Shown here one piece after another: positions 7,901-14,809 of a DNA stretch of 16,414 nucleotides. The DNA is taken from contig CAMYJY010000029.1 of assembly GCA_947258835.1 (NCBI GenBank), positions 1-16,414 on the forward strand. Reading direction: 5' to 3'. The notes beneath the pieces were generated by a model that worked only from the letters and a program-made list of their open reading frames with translations, did no database searches and was not told the origin of the DNA. Position 1 is the first letter of the stretch. The number at the start of each line of letters is the position of its first letter. Source of the stretch: an uncultured Pirellulales bacterium. Its GTDB lineage: Bacteria > Planctomycetota > Planctomycetia > Pirellulales > Lacipirellulaceae. Both the position numbers and the translations under genes were made by a program.

Positions 7901-7951
7901 ACTGCACTTCCTGAGATGGCGGCCGGGGGCCGCCATCTCAGGAAGGAAAAA
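7894..7951. repeat. Palindromic intergenic repeat, copy 2 (inverted)
   Basis: Perfect 18-bp arms (7907-7924 and 7928-7945) with a GGG loop. The reverse complement matches 4613-4670 including the flanks (CAATTAGACTGCA on the left, GGAAAAA on the right). The left flank includes the last two codons of the export gene. Copies 1 and 2 therefore bracket the two-gene polysaccharide unit as inverted repeats. 7952-8115 beyond it shows no gene. Confidence 0.85.
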
Positions 7952-8115
7952 CCGACGCTCTGTGTTCGCTGGACCAAAACTCATGCGCGGAATATTCTTC
8001 CGGTGTTGTGTTGCAGAACTTTTCGGATGAGCCATATGATTCCCTTGGCCCACCTCAGAATTGATAGGCTGCAAAGCCGGTAAAGCCCGAAAAAACAGCC
8101 CTTATTCGCCCATGT

Positions 8116-8505
8116 TTACCTCGTGGCGGGTGTGACGTGCGCGGCAACCCATGCAGCAAAGGTCTGCCGGTCAAGTTCACCCGCCGCTAATCGTAAGATA
8201 ACGGATTCCGAGTCATCAACGTCGGCCTCCAATTCGAATCCGTTCATCATCAGGAATGTTTCCATGGCTGCGTGGCCGATCCGTTTATTGCCGTCGGTAA
8301 AAGGATGATTCTTGACCAGCGAGAAACAGAGCGCCGCGGCCTTTTCCTGAAGTGTCGCGTAGAGTTCTGCCCCACCAAAAGACATTTGCGGTTGATTGAG
8401 TGCGGACTCAGCCAATCCCAAGTCACGAATGCCACTCGCACCACCGGATTGTTCAATGATTCGTCGGTGTAGTTCGAGTAGCTCCGCGAGCGTGAGACAC
8501 CGCAT
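8116..8505 (-). CDS. doc: Doc-type (Fic fold) toxin
   Basis: A 129-residue protein of the Fic/Doc family. The core motif HPFTDGNKR is at residues 67-75 with catalytic H67, inside the usual context (LCFSLVKN before it, IGHAAMETFLMMNG after it). Doc of phage P1 phosphorylates EF-Tu and stops translation; the short length (about 125) and the motif fit Doc rather than larger AMP-transferring Fic proteins. The ATG shares its A with the stop codon of the upstream antitoxin gene (TAATG), so translation is probably coupled. No frameshift or missing key residue is visible. Confidence 0.93.
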   Translation of the reverse strand: MRCLTLAELLELHRRIIEQSGGASGIRDLGLAESALNQPQMSFGGAELYATLQEKAAALCFSLVKNHPFTDGNKRIGHAAMETFLMMNGFELEADVDDSESVILRLAAGELDRQTFAAWVAAHVTPATR

Positions 8506-8699
8506 TAAGCCAACCGCCTATAAAGCTCGGCATTCTTTTTGAGAACATGGGTCGCTGCGTCTTCGAAGTCGCTTTCCGGCCTCGTAACCAAATCATTGAT
8601 TGCAGCCTTCGCCAAGTCATTTACCGAGATGTTGAGCCGGCCCGCGATGTCTTGCAGTCGCCGTATTTGCTGTTCGTCGAGTTCGAGGTTTAGTGTCAT
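8505..8699 (-). CDS. Antitoxin of the Doc module
   Basis: A 64-residue protein. Residues 3-40 look like a ribbon-helix-helix DNA-binding domain (a short strand LNLELD, then two helices around QQIRRLQDIAGRLN and SVNDLAKAAINDL). The C-terminal segment FEDAATHVLKKNAELYRRLA resembles the helix by which Phd-type antitoxins block the Doc active site (compare the NKELFQKLA-like end of Phd). It directly precedes the toxin with a one-base overlap. By analogy, the complex should repress its own promoter, somewhere in 8700-8900; no operator was identified. Confidence 0.85.
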   Translation of the reverse strand: MTLNLELDEQQIRRLQDIAGRLNISVNDLAKAAINDLVTRPESDFEDAATHVLKKNAELYRRLA

Positions 8700-8898
8700 T
8701 TAAGTCGAGCCTTACTTAGAAGGACGAACGAAAAGCATTTTATCGTCCGCAGCGCGGCCGCGGTTGATAAAACGTAGTTGGAATGCAGCCGCAGAGCATC
8801 TGTTGACTCCGCCTGCGCCTATTGGTGATTGTAAACAGACGAGAACACGAAAGGCAAGCAGTCTGGCCGACAACTTGGACCCCTGATATTTCTCCACG

Positions 8899-9058
8899 GC
8901 GCTCAATTCGCTCAATTGGCGCTCAGTTGGGGCCACCCATCAAGTGGCTCCTGGCCCCGCACGGCTCCCAGCCGGTGCCGTGACGCTTATTCCGTAACAC
9001 AAACAGCCAAGCTAGATAGCTGGCGCTGCCGCGGACTAGGGGTACCGCTACGATTTCG
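8899..9058. pseudogene. Duplicated fragment of cutA 3' end plus flank (copy 1)
   Basis: This stretch matches 10030-10214 in the same orientation. 8927-8995 matches 10071-10139 at 65 of 69 positions; after a block shortened by about 13 bp, 9005-9058 matches 10161-10214 at 49 of 54. On the minus strand 9055-9005 still reads EIVAVPLVRGSASYLAWL, nearly the same as the end of intact CutA (EIVAVPLVRGSAGYLAWL), so this is a broken cutA end with its downstream flank. The left end has three short CGCTCAATT-like direct repeats (8901-8925). Confidence 0.85.
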
Positions 9059-9265
9059 GTATCGTTTGAGCCAAGGGATTGTGCGGCTGTCCTTGTCGAG
9101 GGCAGCTTCTCGGAGGATCGGGTTGTGGCTACGGCGGTCCAAGGTGACTCGGAGTCGGCGATTGGGTAGCACTTTGACAGAACCGCTGGTTTCGATAAAC
9201 TTCCGCGATAGCTGCCTGGGCTTGGCCTTCTCGAATCCCTTGAGCTTATTGGCCAACCCCTGCCT
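9059..9265 (-). pseudogene. Decayed C-terminal end of a transposase
   Basis: The minus-strand frame from 9265 reads about 69 residues, including GLANKLKGFEKAKPRQL, KFIETSG, and DRRSHNPILREAALDKD followed by TIPWL. This looks like the C-terminal part of a DDE-type transposase; I recognise the pattern from memory and cannot assign the IS family. A stop codon at 9268-9266 closes the frame upstream and no N-terminal part or terminal inverted repeat was found. Downstream the frame runs straight into the cutA fragment at 9058, so the natural end is missing. Confidence 0.6.
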
Positions 9266-9316
9266 TCACAAGGAGATGGCTGGAAATCAAAATTCCCATC
9301 AGGTATAGTAAAAGGT

Positions 9317-9613
9317 ATGTCTACCGATCCGACCCAATATCCGCTTACCCCTGATCAGTTGGAAAAGCTGCACGCACTCTCTGAGCGAGTTGGGAAAACC
9401 GAATCAGAAATTCTCGACGACCTGCTCGCAAACGCCAGGATTCATCCTCTTGCTTCACTAGTCACCGAAGGACACCACAGCTCAGAGTCCCTACGCGACC
9501 GCTTAGCGCGCGAGGGTATTTTGGGAAGTTTTTCTGGACCAGGCGACTTAAGTACCAATCCCAAGTACATGGAAGGTTTTGGTGAACCCAAGTACTGCTC
9601 CGATTCTGATTGA
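9317..9613 (+). CDS. Antitoxin of the PIN module
   Basis: A 98-residue acidic protein. Residues 8-45 (a YPLTPDQLEKL start, then a KTESEILDDLLANA helix) suggest a ribbon-helix-helix DNA-binding part. The C-terminal half, with SLRDRLAREGILGSFSG and DLSTNPKYMEGFGE, resembles the tail of antitoxins paired with PIN toxins in planctomycetes and cyanobacteria. AAAGG lies just upstream of the ATG. Its 3' end overlaps the toxin start by 32 bp, typical of a coupled toxin-antitoxin pair. I do not know a gene symbol. Confidence 0.8.
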   Translation: MSTDPTQYPLTPDQLEKLHALSERVGKTESEILDDLLANARIHPLASLVTEGHHSSESLRDRLAREGILGSFSGPGDLSTNPKYMEGFGEPKYCSDSD

Positions 9614-10016
9614 TACCGGCCCGATGGTCGCCTTGATCGATGGCAATGATCAACACCATCAGGTTTGTGATGCCGTTGCCCAAGAGATTACTGGTGCCAT
9701 CTTTACCTGCTTGCCGGTCGTGACCGAGGCCGTCTACATGGTCAATCGCGTCGAGCCGAATCTTGCTAAGCAGATTCGGCACGCTTTTGCTACTGGTATC
9801 TATCAGCTGTTACCTCTCACCGAGTTGGATATCGACCATGTGTTTTGCCTCATGGATAAATACAATGATCAGCAGTTTGATTTCACGGACGCCTGTCTGA
9901 TGTATCTGGCACAGCGCGAGGGCATTGAGAAGGTGTTCACCATCGACCGCAAGGATTTTTCGGTTTTTCGCTTGCAGGCCGGCAAACCTCTCACGCTTCT
10001 ACCTAAGCCTGGCTAG
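9582..10016 (+). CDS. PIN-domain ribonuclease toxin (VapC-like)
   Basis: A 144-residue PIN protein, the usual length for VapC-type toxins. The acidic catalytic residues are in place: D11 (ILIDTGPMVALID), E49 (VVTEA), D103 (FDFTDACLMYLA) and D122 (FTIDRKDF). PIN toxins cut RNA in a magnesium-dependent manner, often initiator tRNA or 23S rRNA; the target here is unknown. GTG at 9582 was chosen because GGAAGG (9571-9576) lies five bases upstream; TTG at 9579 is too close. It overlaps the antitoxin gene in another frame. Confidence 0.9.
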   Translation: MNPSTAPILIDTGPMVALIDGNDQHHQVCDAVAQEITGAIFTCLPVVTEAVYMVNRVEPNLAKQIRHAFATGIYQLLPLTELDIDHVFCLMDKYNDQQFDFTDACLMYLAQREGIEKVFTIDRKDFSVFRLQAGKPLTLLPKPG

Positions 10017-10029
10017 CATTGGAGACCCA

Positions 10030-10214
10030 GCGCTCAATTGGGGCGATCAGTTCGCTCAGTTGGGGCCCTCGTTGGGGCCACCCAACAAGTGGCTCCTGGC
10101 CCCGCACGGCTTCCAGCCGGTGCCGTGACGCTCAATCCGCTCCGCTGCCTAGTTGCTCCGCCAGCCAAGCTAGATAACCGGCGCTGCCGCGGACTAGGGG
10201 GACCGCCACGATTT
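10030..10214. repeat. Direct repeat of the cutA end and flank (copy 2)
   Basis: The counterpart of 8899-9058. It contains the last 27 codons or so of intact cutA (10132-10214) and about 100 bp downstream. The non-coding part can form hairpins, for example CACGGC (10105-10110) with GCCGTG (10122-10127), and GGGGCCA (10074-10080) with TGGCCCC (10097-10103), so it may have served as the cutA terminator, although no T-run follows on the minus strand. Confidence 0.8.
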
Positions 10215-10467
10215 CAGGACATGCGTAGGGGTGCAGGTCGCAAACCATCGTTTCCACCGCTGCCCAGTGCTGCCCGCTCGTCTTGACTGTGCAGAGCCAC
10301 TCCTGGGCTTCCTCAACGGCGGCCTCCCAGCGGTATGTGCTGTGGATCGGTCCCTGCACCTGCACGCACGCCGCCAGGCGTGCTTCCACCAAGGCCTGGG
10401 CCAGCTGCTGCGCCAGCTCTGGACTGGGGGTGGTTACGGAAACCAGCAAAAACGGGTCATTGCTCAT
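10132..10467 (-). CDS. cutA: CutA1-family divalent cation tolerance protein
   Basis: A 111-residue protein of the CutA1 family, a small trimeric cytoplasmic protein linked to copper/divalent cation tolerance; its molecular role is unsettled. Family landmarks are VSVTTPSPELAQQLAQALVE near the N-terminus, AACVQVQGPIHSTYRWE near 35-50, EEAQEWLCTVKTS, and HPYACPEIVAVPLVRGS followed by YLAWL at the end. The length is typical. The start lies nine bp after the stop of the metallophosphoesterase gene, so the two are probably one transcript. The 3' end is duplicated at 8899-9058. Confidence 0.94.
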   Translation of the reverse strand: MSNDPFLLVSVTTPSPELAQQLAQALVEARLAACVQVQGPIHSTYRWEAAVEEAQEWLCTVKTSGQHWAAVETMVCDLHPYACPEIVAVPLVRGSAGYLAWLAEQLGSGAD

Positions 10468-10476
10468 TGCTTAAAA

Positions 10477-11976
10477 CTAGCCGATTCCGGATCGCTGGGA
10501 GAGACCGCTGGGAGCAAGCGGTACTGCGAAATGGGGTGCTCGGAGCGGTACGTTTGGTGTCGAAAGGGGGGGGCCATGAGGCTTCGCTCCGCCACGTTCC
10601 GCGGGATCCAAGCGATAGTGGGTCGTGGCGCAGGGACTCACCCCCAGCGTGCCCGTCCAGGTTTCGTAGGGCCGGCCGCCGCGCTGGTCGTCTCTGAAAA
10701 ACGCCAGGTAGGTTAACGTATCGGCCGCAATAAATTCATGCTCGCGAGGAGCAAACTGCGTCTGCTGGTGCACACGTCGCCACGTACCCGCGTTAAAATA
10801 AGTTTGCTGCAACACATAGCCATCGGCATAACTTGCATCCAGGGGTACGGTTTCCGCGTGATGGGTGTGTCCGTAAACAATATGCCGGGCCCGCCGATTG
10901 CGAAAGTCCTGTTCGGTGAGTGCGTGCTGCCGGTACGAGCTGGTGGCGGCACCGCGTAGCTCCGCAACCCATTGGGCAATCCAACTGGCCCAGCCCACGG
11001 ATAACCGCCGGCTGAATTGAAGTGCCTGCTGCAGTCCGTCGACAATGTCCACGGGGCACCACGTATCCCGTCGGCGGACAAACGGATGTTCTAACAGGGC
11101 CTCTGCCAACTCGTCCCAAATGCGTTTGACCTCTTTCCGTACCGAGGGTTGAGGGCACGTCCGCTCCAGGAGACCATCGATCCATACCGGGATCAACAGC
11201 AGCGGACGAATATTGTCGATCTCCCGTAAACCGGCCCACGTCTGAGCCGGCAGTTCCTCACCCAATTCTTGTCCCACCTGCACGCCAAAGCGGTTCAGCA
11301 GCTCCAGTACGATCACGTCCCCCAGGCTGCTGGTGTCTCGATCGCCTGCGTAATTAAACGGGTCGTACACGTCGCCATGCCGCGCAAAAACCTTGTGCTG
11401 ACGCATCACCTGCATCAGCTCGTTGCTTTCCCAGATCTCGTGCGGGAAAGGTGCGTCCGGACAGGTCGCCAGCCCCAGGTGGGCGGCGATCTGACGTCGT
11501 AGCTGATTGTAATGCTCGCCAGGCAAATGGTAGAACCAGTCGTGGTTGCCCACCATGTAGTGTATACGCACCGGAATGGTCTGCAGCCGGTTGTCGGCAG
11601 GCCGACCCGCTTGGGTGGCGGGCGGTAGCCCAATGCCCTGTGCGGCCAGTTGACGAAACGTGGCCAGGGCCGCATTGTTGTGACGTAGCGTGTCGCCCGT
11701 AATCCGTGCTACCACGTCAAACACGGGACGCGATTTTGGATCGTCCCAAGGACGAACAGGATAATGGAGCCATTGCGTCGAGCGCATGGCATCCAGCACA
11801 TCCCCCAACAAGACCAAATCGATCCGCTCAATCGGCCGGTAGTTGCCATCCCGACGCCGTGAGGCGCTGTGGGCCAGATCGGCCAGCCGCTCCGCCAGCA
11901 AGGCACAGGCCCCCGGCGCAATGGTGGAACCGCTGGTTCCGTCCGTCAGATGCAAATCGCTGATAATTACCAGCAT
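10477..11976 (-). CDS. Calcineurin-like metallophosphoesterase
   Basis: A 499-residue phosphoesterase. All metal-site motifs are visible: D7 and H9 (ISDLHLTDG), D59 (LLGDVLD), N144 and H145 (VGNHDWF), H200 (FARHGDVYD) and GHTHH at 369-373. The region between the last two is about 170 residues long, larger than in small family members, and holds an insert of unknown function. The substrate cannot be told from the sequence. No signal peptide is seen, so it is probably cytoplasmic. The frame is open to 12039, but ATG 11976 begins directly at the first conserved strand and has GAGGGG five bases upstream, so it was preferred. Confidence 0.9.
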   Translation of the reverse strand: MLVIISDLHLTDGTSGSTIAPGACALLAERLADLAHSASRRRDGNYRPIERIDLVLLGDVLDAMRSTQWLHYPVRPWDDPKSRPVFDVVARITGDTLRHNNAALATFRQLAAQGIGLPPATQAGRPADNRLQTIPVRIHYMVGNHDWFYHLPGEHYNQLRRQIAAHLGLATCPDAPFPHEIWESNELMQVMRQHKVFARHGDVYDPFNYAGDRDTSSLGDVIVLELLNRFGVQVGQELGEELPAQTWAGLREIDNIRPLLLIPVWIDGLLERTCPQPSVRKEVKRIWDELAEALLEHPFVRRRDTWCPVDIVDGLQQALQFSRRLSVGWASWIAQWVAELRGAATSSYRQHALTEQDFRNRRARHIVYGHTHHAETVPLDASYADGYVLQQTYFNAGTWRRVHQQTQFAPREHEFIAADTLTYLAFFRDDQRGGRPYETWTGTLGVSPCATTHYRLDPAERGGAKPHGPPLSTPNVPLRAPHFAVPLAPSGLSQRSGIG

Positions 11977-12069
11977 GGTGCCCCTCGTACTGCCTACAAG
12001 AATTGAACTCCGTACGGTCCATGCGGCAGGACGCCCCACGTTCGCTGTCGTTCTTCTCCGGCCGCAACG

Positions 12070-12477
12070 CTAGCGCCAGGCTCTTGAGCCGGGCAGACCC
12101 CAGCCAGAGATAGAGACTTCCTCCCTGTCTTCATTCGGAAGACCAGCAGCAACGAGTTTAAGGATTATTCCAGACGTGCCATCACCAGACGTGCCATCAC
12201 CAGACGTGCCATCACCAGACGTGCCATCACCAGACGTGCCATCACCAGACGTGCCATCACCAGACGTGCGGTAGACAACATGGCTACGATAGATCACGGG
12301 CCGATAGACGCGGCCTGCGATCACACGGCGGGCGACCGGGTACGGTGGCAAGACGGTGCGGGCAGCGAGCCGACGTACCGGGGCCACCCGATGGACAACC
12401 CAGGCGTTTGCCACGGGTGCTGTGCCGACAGAAAGGCCAACGAGTACGGCCGACAGGATCAGGATGCGCTGGCACAT
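12070..12477 (-). CDS. Small secreted protein with TSGDG repeats
   Basis: A 135-residue protein that I do not recognise. Residues 1-25 form a clear signal peptide (hydrophobic ILILSAVLVGLSVG, then APVANA as the likely cleavage site). Residues 26-70 are basic and rich in Arg, Val and Pro (WVVHRVAPVRRL; YPVARRVIAGRVYRPV). Then come six TSGDG pentapeptides and a final TSG, encoded by the 15-bp repeat at 12171-12269. The last 32 residues look unlike the rest and could be an accidental extension. GAGGAG lies nine bases before the ATG, good support for translation. It is 93 bp upstream of the metallophosphoesterase gene on the same strand. Confidence 0.7.
   Translation of the reverse strand: MCQRILILSAVLVGLSVGTAPVANAWVVHRVAPVRRLAARTVLPPYPVARRVIAGRVYRPVIYRSHVVYRTSGDGTSGDGTSGDGTSGDGTSGDGTSGDGTSGIILKLVAAGLPNEDREEVSISGWGLPGSRAWR
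12171..12269. repeat. 15-bp tandem repeat (six full units plus nine bases)
   Basis: Six identical units of CAGACGTGCCATCAC run from 12171 to 12260, and the first nine bases of a seventh follow to 12269. There are no spacers and no differences among the full units, which points to recent expansion by slippage. It is coding on the minus strand, and the length is a multiple of three. Confidence 0.97.
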
Positions 12478-12526
12478 GTTTTTTTACTCCTCAGTTACGA
12501 ACAGTGAAAAATTGGTGGATGCGTAC

Positions 12527-12550
12527 CTGCAGTGGTGCGCCCCACTGCAG
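12527..12550. promoter_or_regulatory. Inverted repeat upstream of the small secreted protein
   Basis: Perfect 9-bp arms CTGCAGTGG (12527-12535) and CCACTGCAG (12542-12550) around TGCGCC. It lies about 50 bp upstream of the ATG at 12477 (minus strand), a place where an operator or leader hairpin could act. Function is unproven. Confidence 0.4.
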
Positions 12551-12607
12551 CGGGCAATTGTCTTTCGAGTGGTGGCCCGCCGCGTCGGCGGCCGTGGCCT
12601 GTGTGAG

Positions 12608-12828
12608 CTAGGCCGCCTTGCCTAAAGCATTTAGCACCTCCTGTGCCAGAGCCAAGGTGTCTTTCGTAAGTATAATTGTATAATGTACTTACGGAGATTT
12701 TCGGCCATCCGATACCAGCCCGCAGCAGCCCACTGCGCCATCACTTCGACATCAGTTGTGCTCGATCTGAGCATCCCGACGCGTGCCTCATCAGAATGAA
12801 TTGCTGCCCTTACATCAAATTTAGGCAT
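12608..12828 (-). pseudogene. Small ORF apparently interrupted by a 29-bp palindrome
   Basis: On the minus strand an ORF starts at ATG 12828 (MPKFDVRAAIHSDEARVGML) and reads 45 codons up to MAENL. There, a 29-bp palindrome (12693-12665) follows directly after a codon; the frame continues through it and stops at 12631. If the 29 bp are removed in silico, the frame continues as KDTLALAQEVLNALGKAA and stops at 12610-12608, giving a 63-residue protein with a helical C-terminal half. I do not recognise it. No good Shine-Dalgarno is visible, and the restored frame could be coincidence. Confidence 0.3.
12665..12693. repeat. 29-bp AT-rich palindrome
   Basis: Perfect 8-bp arms CGTAAGTA (12665-12672) and TACTTACG (12686-12693) flank a 13-bp AT-rich spacer. 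Two TATAAT hexamers (12671-12676, 12679-12684) lie inside, but no matching -35 element was seen. No target-site duplication is obvious. Confidence 0.7.
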
Positions 12829-12975
12829 GGTCTTTGCAGAGTAGTTATCTATAGTCCCCTAGTGGACGGCTTAGAGATGCTTGGAACACATGGCTGGGCC
12901 GGAACAGAGAAGAGACATGATGCCACGTGGGCCGGCTGAGAAGAGAGTGTAAGAATAGGACCTAAGTTCATAACA

Positions 12976-13148
12976 GACAACCACTTCGGACGGATTGCCC
13001 CATCCTAAAAAGTTGTTGTCCGTGGCTACTGCAGGTCATTGTAGACAGGCGAGTCAGACGAGCAGCCCCGAGCTTTGTCTGGCTCGCCTGTTTTGTTTTG
13101 GGTGTATCAAAATTGAACACATGCGCTGTTCCAATACAGCAAGTGTGT
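12976..13148 (+). ncRNA. Candidate structured RNA with terminator-like hairpin
   Basis: Three strong hairpins follow one another in a stretch without a credible ORF. Hairpin 1: GACAACCACTT (12976-12986) with AAGTTGTTGTC (13010-13020), 10 of 11 paired, enclosing a second stem GGAT/ATCC (12992-12995, 13002-13005). Hairpin 2: 13045-13059 with 13077-13091, 14 of 15 Watson-Crick pairs plus a G-T pair, followed by TTTTGTTTT, which is terminator-like on the plus strand. Hairpin 3: ACACA/TGTGT and GCTGT/ACAGC (13117-13148) with a symmetric internal loop. This could be a small RNA ending near 13099, a leader, or a terminator left without its gene. It matches no RNA class I know; strand is chosen from the T-run. 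Confidence 0.4.
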
Positions 13149-13627
13149 CTCTCCGGCGTTGTCGCTGACGCAAGACAAAAAAAATCGGCTCCTGTTTAGC
13201 CAAATGAAGCAGCCTGCTCAAAAGATCGGTCGTAAGTGCAACTGTCTGTTGAGGATACGCTTAATCCTTTGCATAACTTGGAATGGTCAGCTGGCACAGG
13301 ACGCAACGTATGCTGGCAGTTGCTCTTACGACCTGATTACTGCAGCTGGCTGAAGTATTACGAAAATCGTTGCAATCGCCACCGGCAGCTGGAAAACGCG
13401 GCTGGTGGGGTGCTCTGCCAGCTCGGAGAACCGTCAGCGTAAAGTATACTTGCGTAGCAGATATTCCCAGCTTTGCCGTCCTGCTAGATCAGATCCGTAA
13501 ATGCTGGGCGTGCGACCGCAGGGGGCACGTCTACTCTTGGGTTGATGCGCGAGTCGCGTAAGGACAACGGAGCGATTGTTCTGTTGGGTTGGATACCGTT
13601 TTGCAGCAGCGGCCCTCGAGAAAGCTC
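13149..13627. other. Intergenic region before the glycosyltransferase
   Basis: About 480 bp. I see no gene here: the short frames have no recognisable domain and no ribosome binding site. An A8 run at 13178-13185 and a TATACT hexamer at 13446-13451 are the only notable low-GC points. A promoter for the glycosyltransferase is expected here but no -35/-10 pair was convincing. Confidence 0.5.
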
Positions 13628-14809
13628 ATGGCGGATTTAGCGACTACCCATCTGACGGCGGCGGCATCTGGCCCAGTCGCGGTGCCCGGCAGCAGCGACT
13701 CCTCAGCCTTGGTGCCCGTATTGCACGTGGTCAATGGCGAGCATTACGCGGGGGCAGAGCGGGTCCAAGATTTGTTAGCCGCCGAGTTGCCCCGGCAGGG
13801 GTTTCAAGTGGGGCTGGCTTGCGTGAAGCCCGATCAGTTTCCCCGTGTTCGGCAAGCCCAGGAAGTTGCCCTCTATGCCGTGCCCATGCGCAGCCGCTGC
13901 GATCTAGGCTGCGCGCGTCGGCTGTCCCAGCTCATTCGTAACCACGGCTATCAACTGGTCCATGCCCATACGCCGCGTTCGGTTTTCGTGGGCGGTCTTG
14001 CTGCGCAGCGCGCTGGCGTGCCGCTGATTTATCATGTGCACAGTCCCACGGCCAATGATTCCACCCGCAAACTGCAAAACTATATCAACGCCAGAATCGA
14101 ACGTTACAGCATGCGGCACGCCGCGCGCGTGATCACGGTGTCACCCAGTTTGAAAGAGTTGATGCACGCGCAAGGTTTTGCTGACCAACGCGTGACGTAC
14201 GTTGCCAACGGCGTGCCGCACAGTTCCTTGCCGCAGCGGGCCCCGCCGACAGGCGCTTGGACCCTAGGGACAGCCGCCCTCTTTCGTCCGCGCAAGGGCA
14301 TTGAGGTGTTGATTGGGGCGCTGGCAGCGCTCCGCGAGTGCGGCCTCCCGGTTCGCCTCCGCGCGGTAGGATCGTTTGAAACACCGCAGTACGAACAGGA
14401 GATCTTGCGGCTGGTGGAAAAAACGGGTATCGGGGAAGTCATTGATTGGATTGGATTTACCCGCGACATCCCTGCCGAGCTGCAGCGGATGGATCTGTTT
14501 GTTTTGCCCAGCTTGTTCGGCGAGGGTCTGCCGATGGTGGTGCTGGAGGCCATGGCCGCCGGGTTGCCGGTCGTGGCCAGTGCGGTCGAAGGTTTGGCGG
14601 TTGCTATCCGGCACCGGCAAGACGGCTTGTTGGTGGAGCCTGGCAGTGCCAGCGCTCTCGCGGTGGCCATCGAAGAAATGATCCAAGGCGACGCGTTGGA
14701 CTATCAGGCCCTCTCCCGCAGCGCCCGCGCGCGCCAAATACAGTGTTTTTCTGCCTCTGCGATGGCAGCCCAGGTGGCCCAGGTCTATCGCGAAGTCTTG
14801 GGTAACTAG
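13628..14809 (+). CDS. Glycosyltransferase, GT4 type (GT-B fold)
   Basis: A 393-residue retaining glycosyltransferase. The N-terminal domain begins with VLHVVNGEHYAGAERV at residues 31-46, a glycine-containing acceptor-side loop usual in the family, and has HAHTPRS at 112-118. The C-terminal donor domain has FRPRKGIEVL at 219-228 (R220 and K223 for the sugar nucleotide phosphates) and the E-x7-E motif E299/E307 in GEGLPMVVLEAMAAGLPVV. No membrane segment is seen; it is likely cytoplasmic or peripheral, adding a sugar to a lipid-linked glycan or polysaccharide. The sugar cannot be told. ATG 13628 was preferred; an upstream in-frame TTG at 13589 has no ribosome binding site at a suitable distance. 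It stands alone; the next gene is convergent. Confidence 0.92.
   Translation: MADLATTHLTAAASGPVAVPGSSDSSALVPVLHVVNGEHYAGAERVQDLLAAELPRQGFQVGLACVKPDQFPRVRQAQEVALYAVPMRSRCDLGCARRLSQLIRNHGYQLVHAHTPRSVFVGGLAAQRAGVPLIYHVHSPTANDSTRKLQNYINARIERYSMRHAARVITVSPSLKELMHAQGFADQRVTYVANGVPHSSLPQRAPPTGAWTLGTAALFRPRKGIEVLIGALAALRECGLPVRLRAVGSFETPQYEQEILRLVEKTGIGEVIDWIGFTRDIPAELQRMDLFVLPSLFGEGLPMVVLEAMAAGLPVVASAVEGLAVAIRHRQDGLLVEPGSASALAVAIEEMIQGDALDYQALSRSARARQIQCFSASAMAAQVAQVYREVLGN

Noticed and set aside
8712..8936. 74-residue minus-strand ORF as a gene
   Set aside because: No recognisable domain or ribosome binding site, and it ends next to the Doc operon's promoter region.
8916..9308. 130-residue plus-strand ORF as a gene
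   Set aside because: It is the antisense of the cutA fragment and the transposase remnant, both of which explain the sequence better.
12171..12269. CRISPR array
   Set aside because: The units are 15 bp and contiguous, with no unique spacers, and the tract reads as coding TSGDG repeats.
12665..12693. A loxP-like or dif recombination site
   Set aside because: Arms are only 8 bp around a 13-bp spacer, unlike loxP (13-8-13) or dif (11-6-11), and no recombinase gene is near.
13045..13091. tRNA gene
   Set aside because: A long single stem with a 17-base loop and no cloverleaf, anticodon arm or T-arm pattern.
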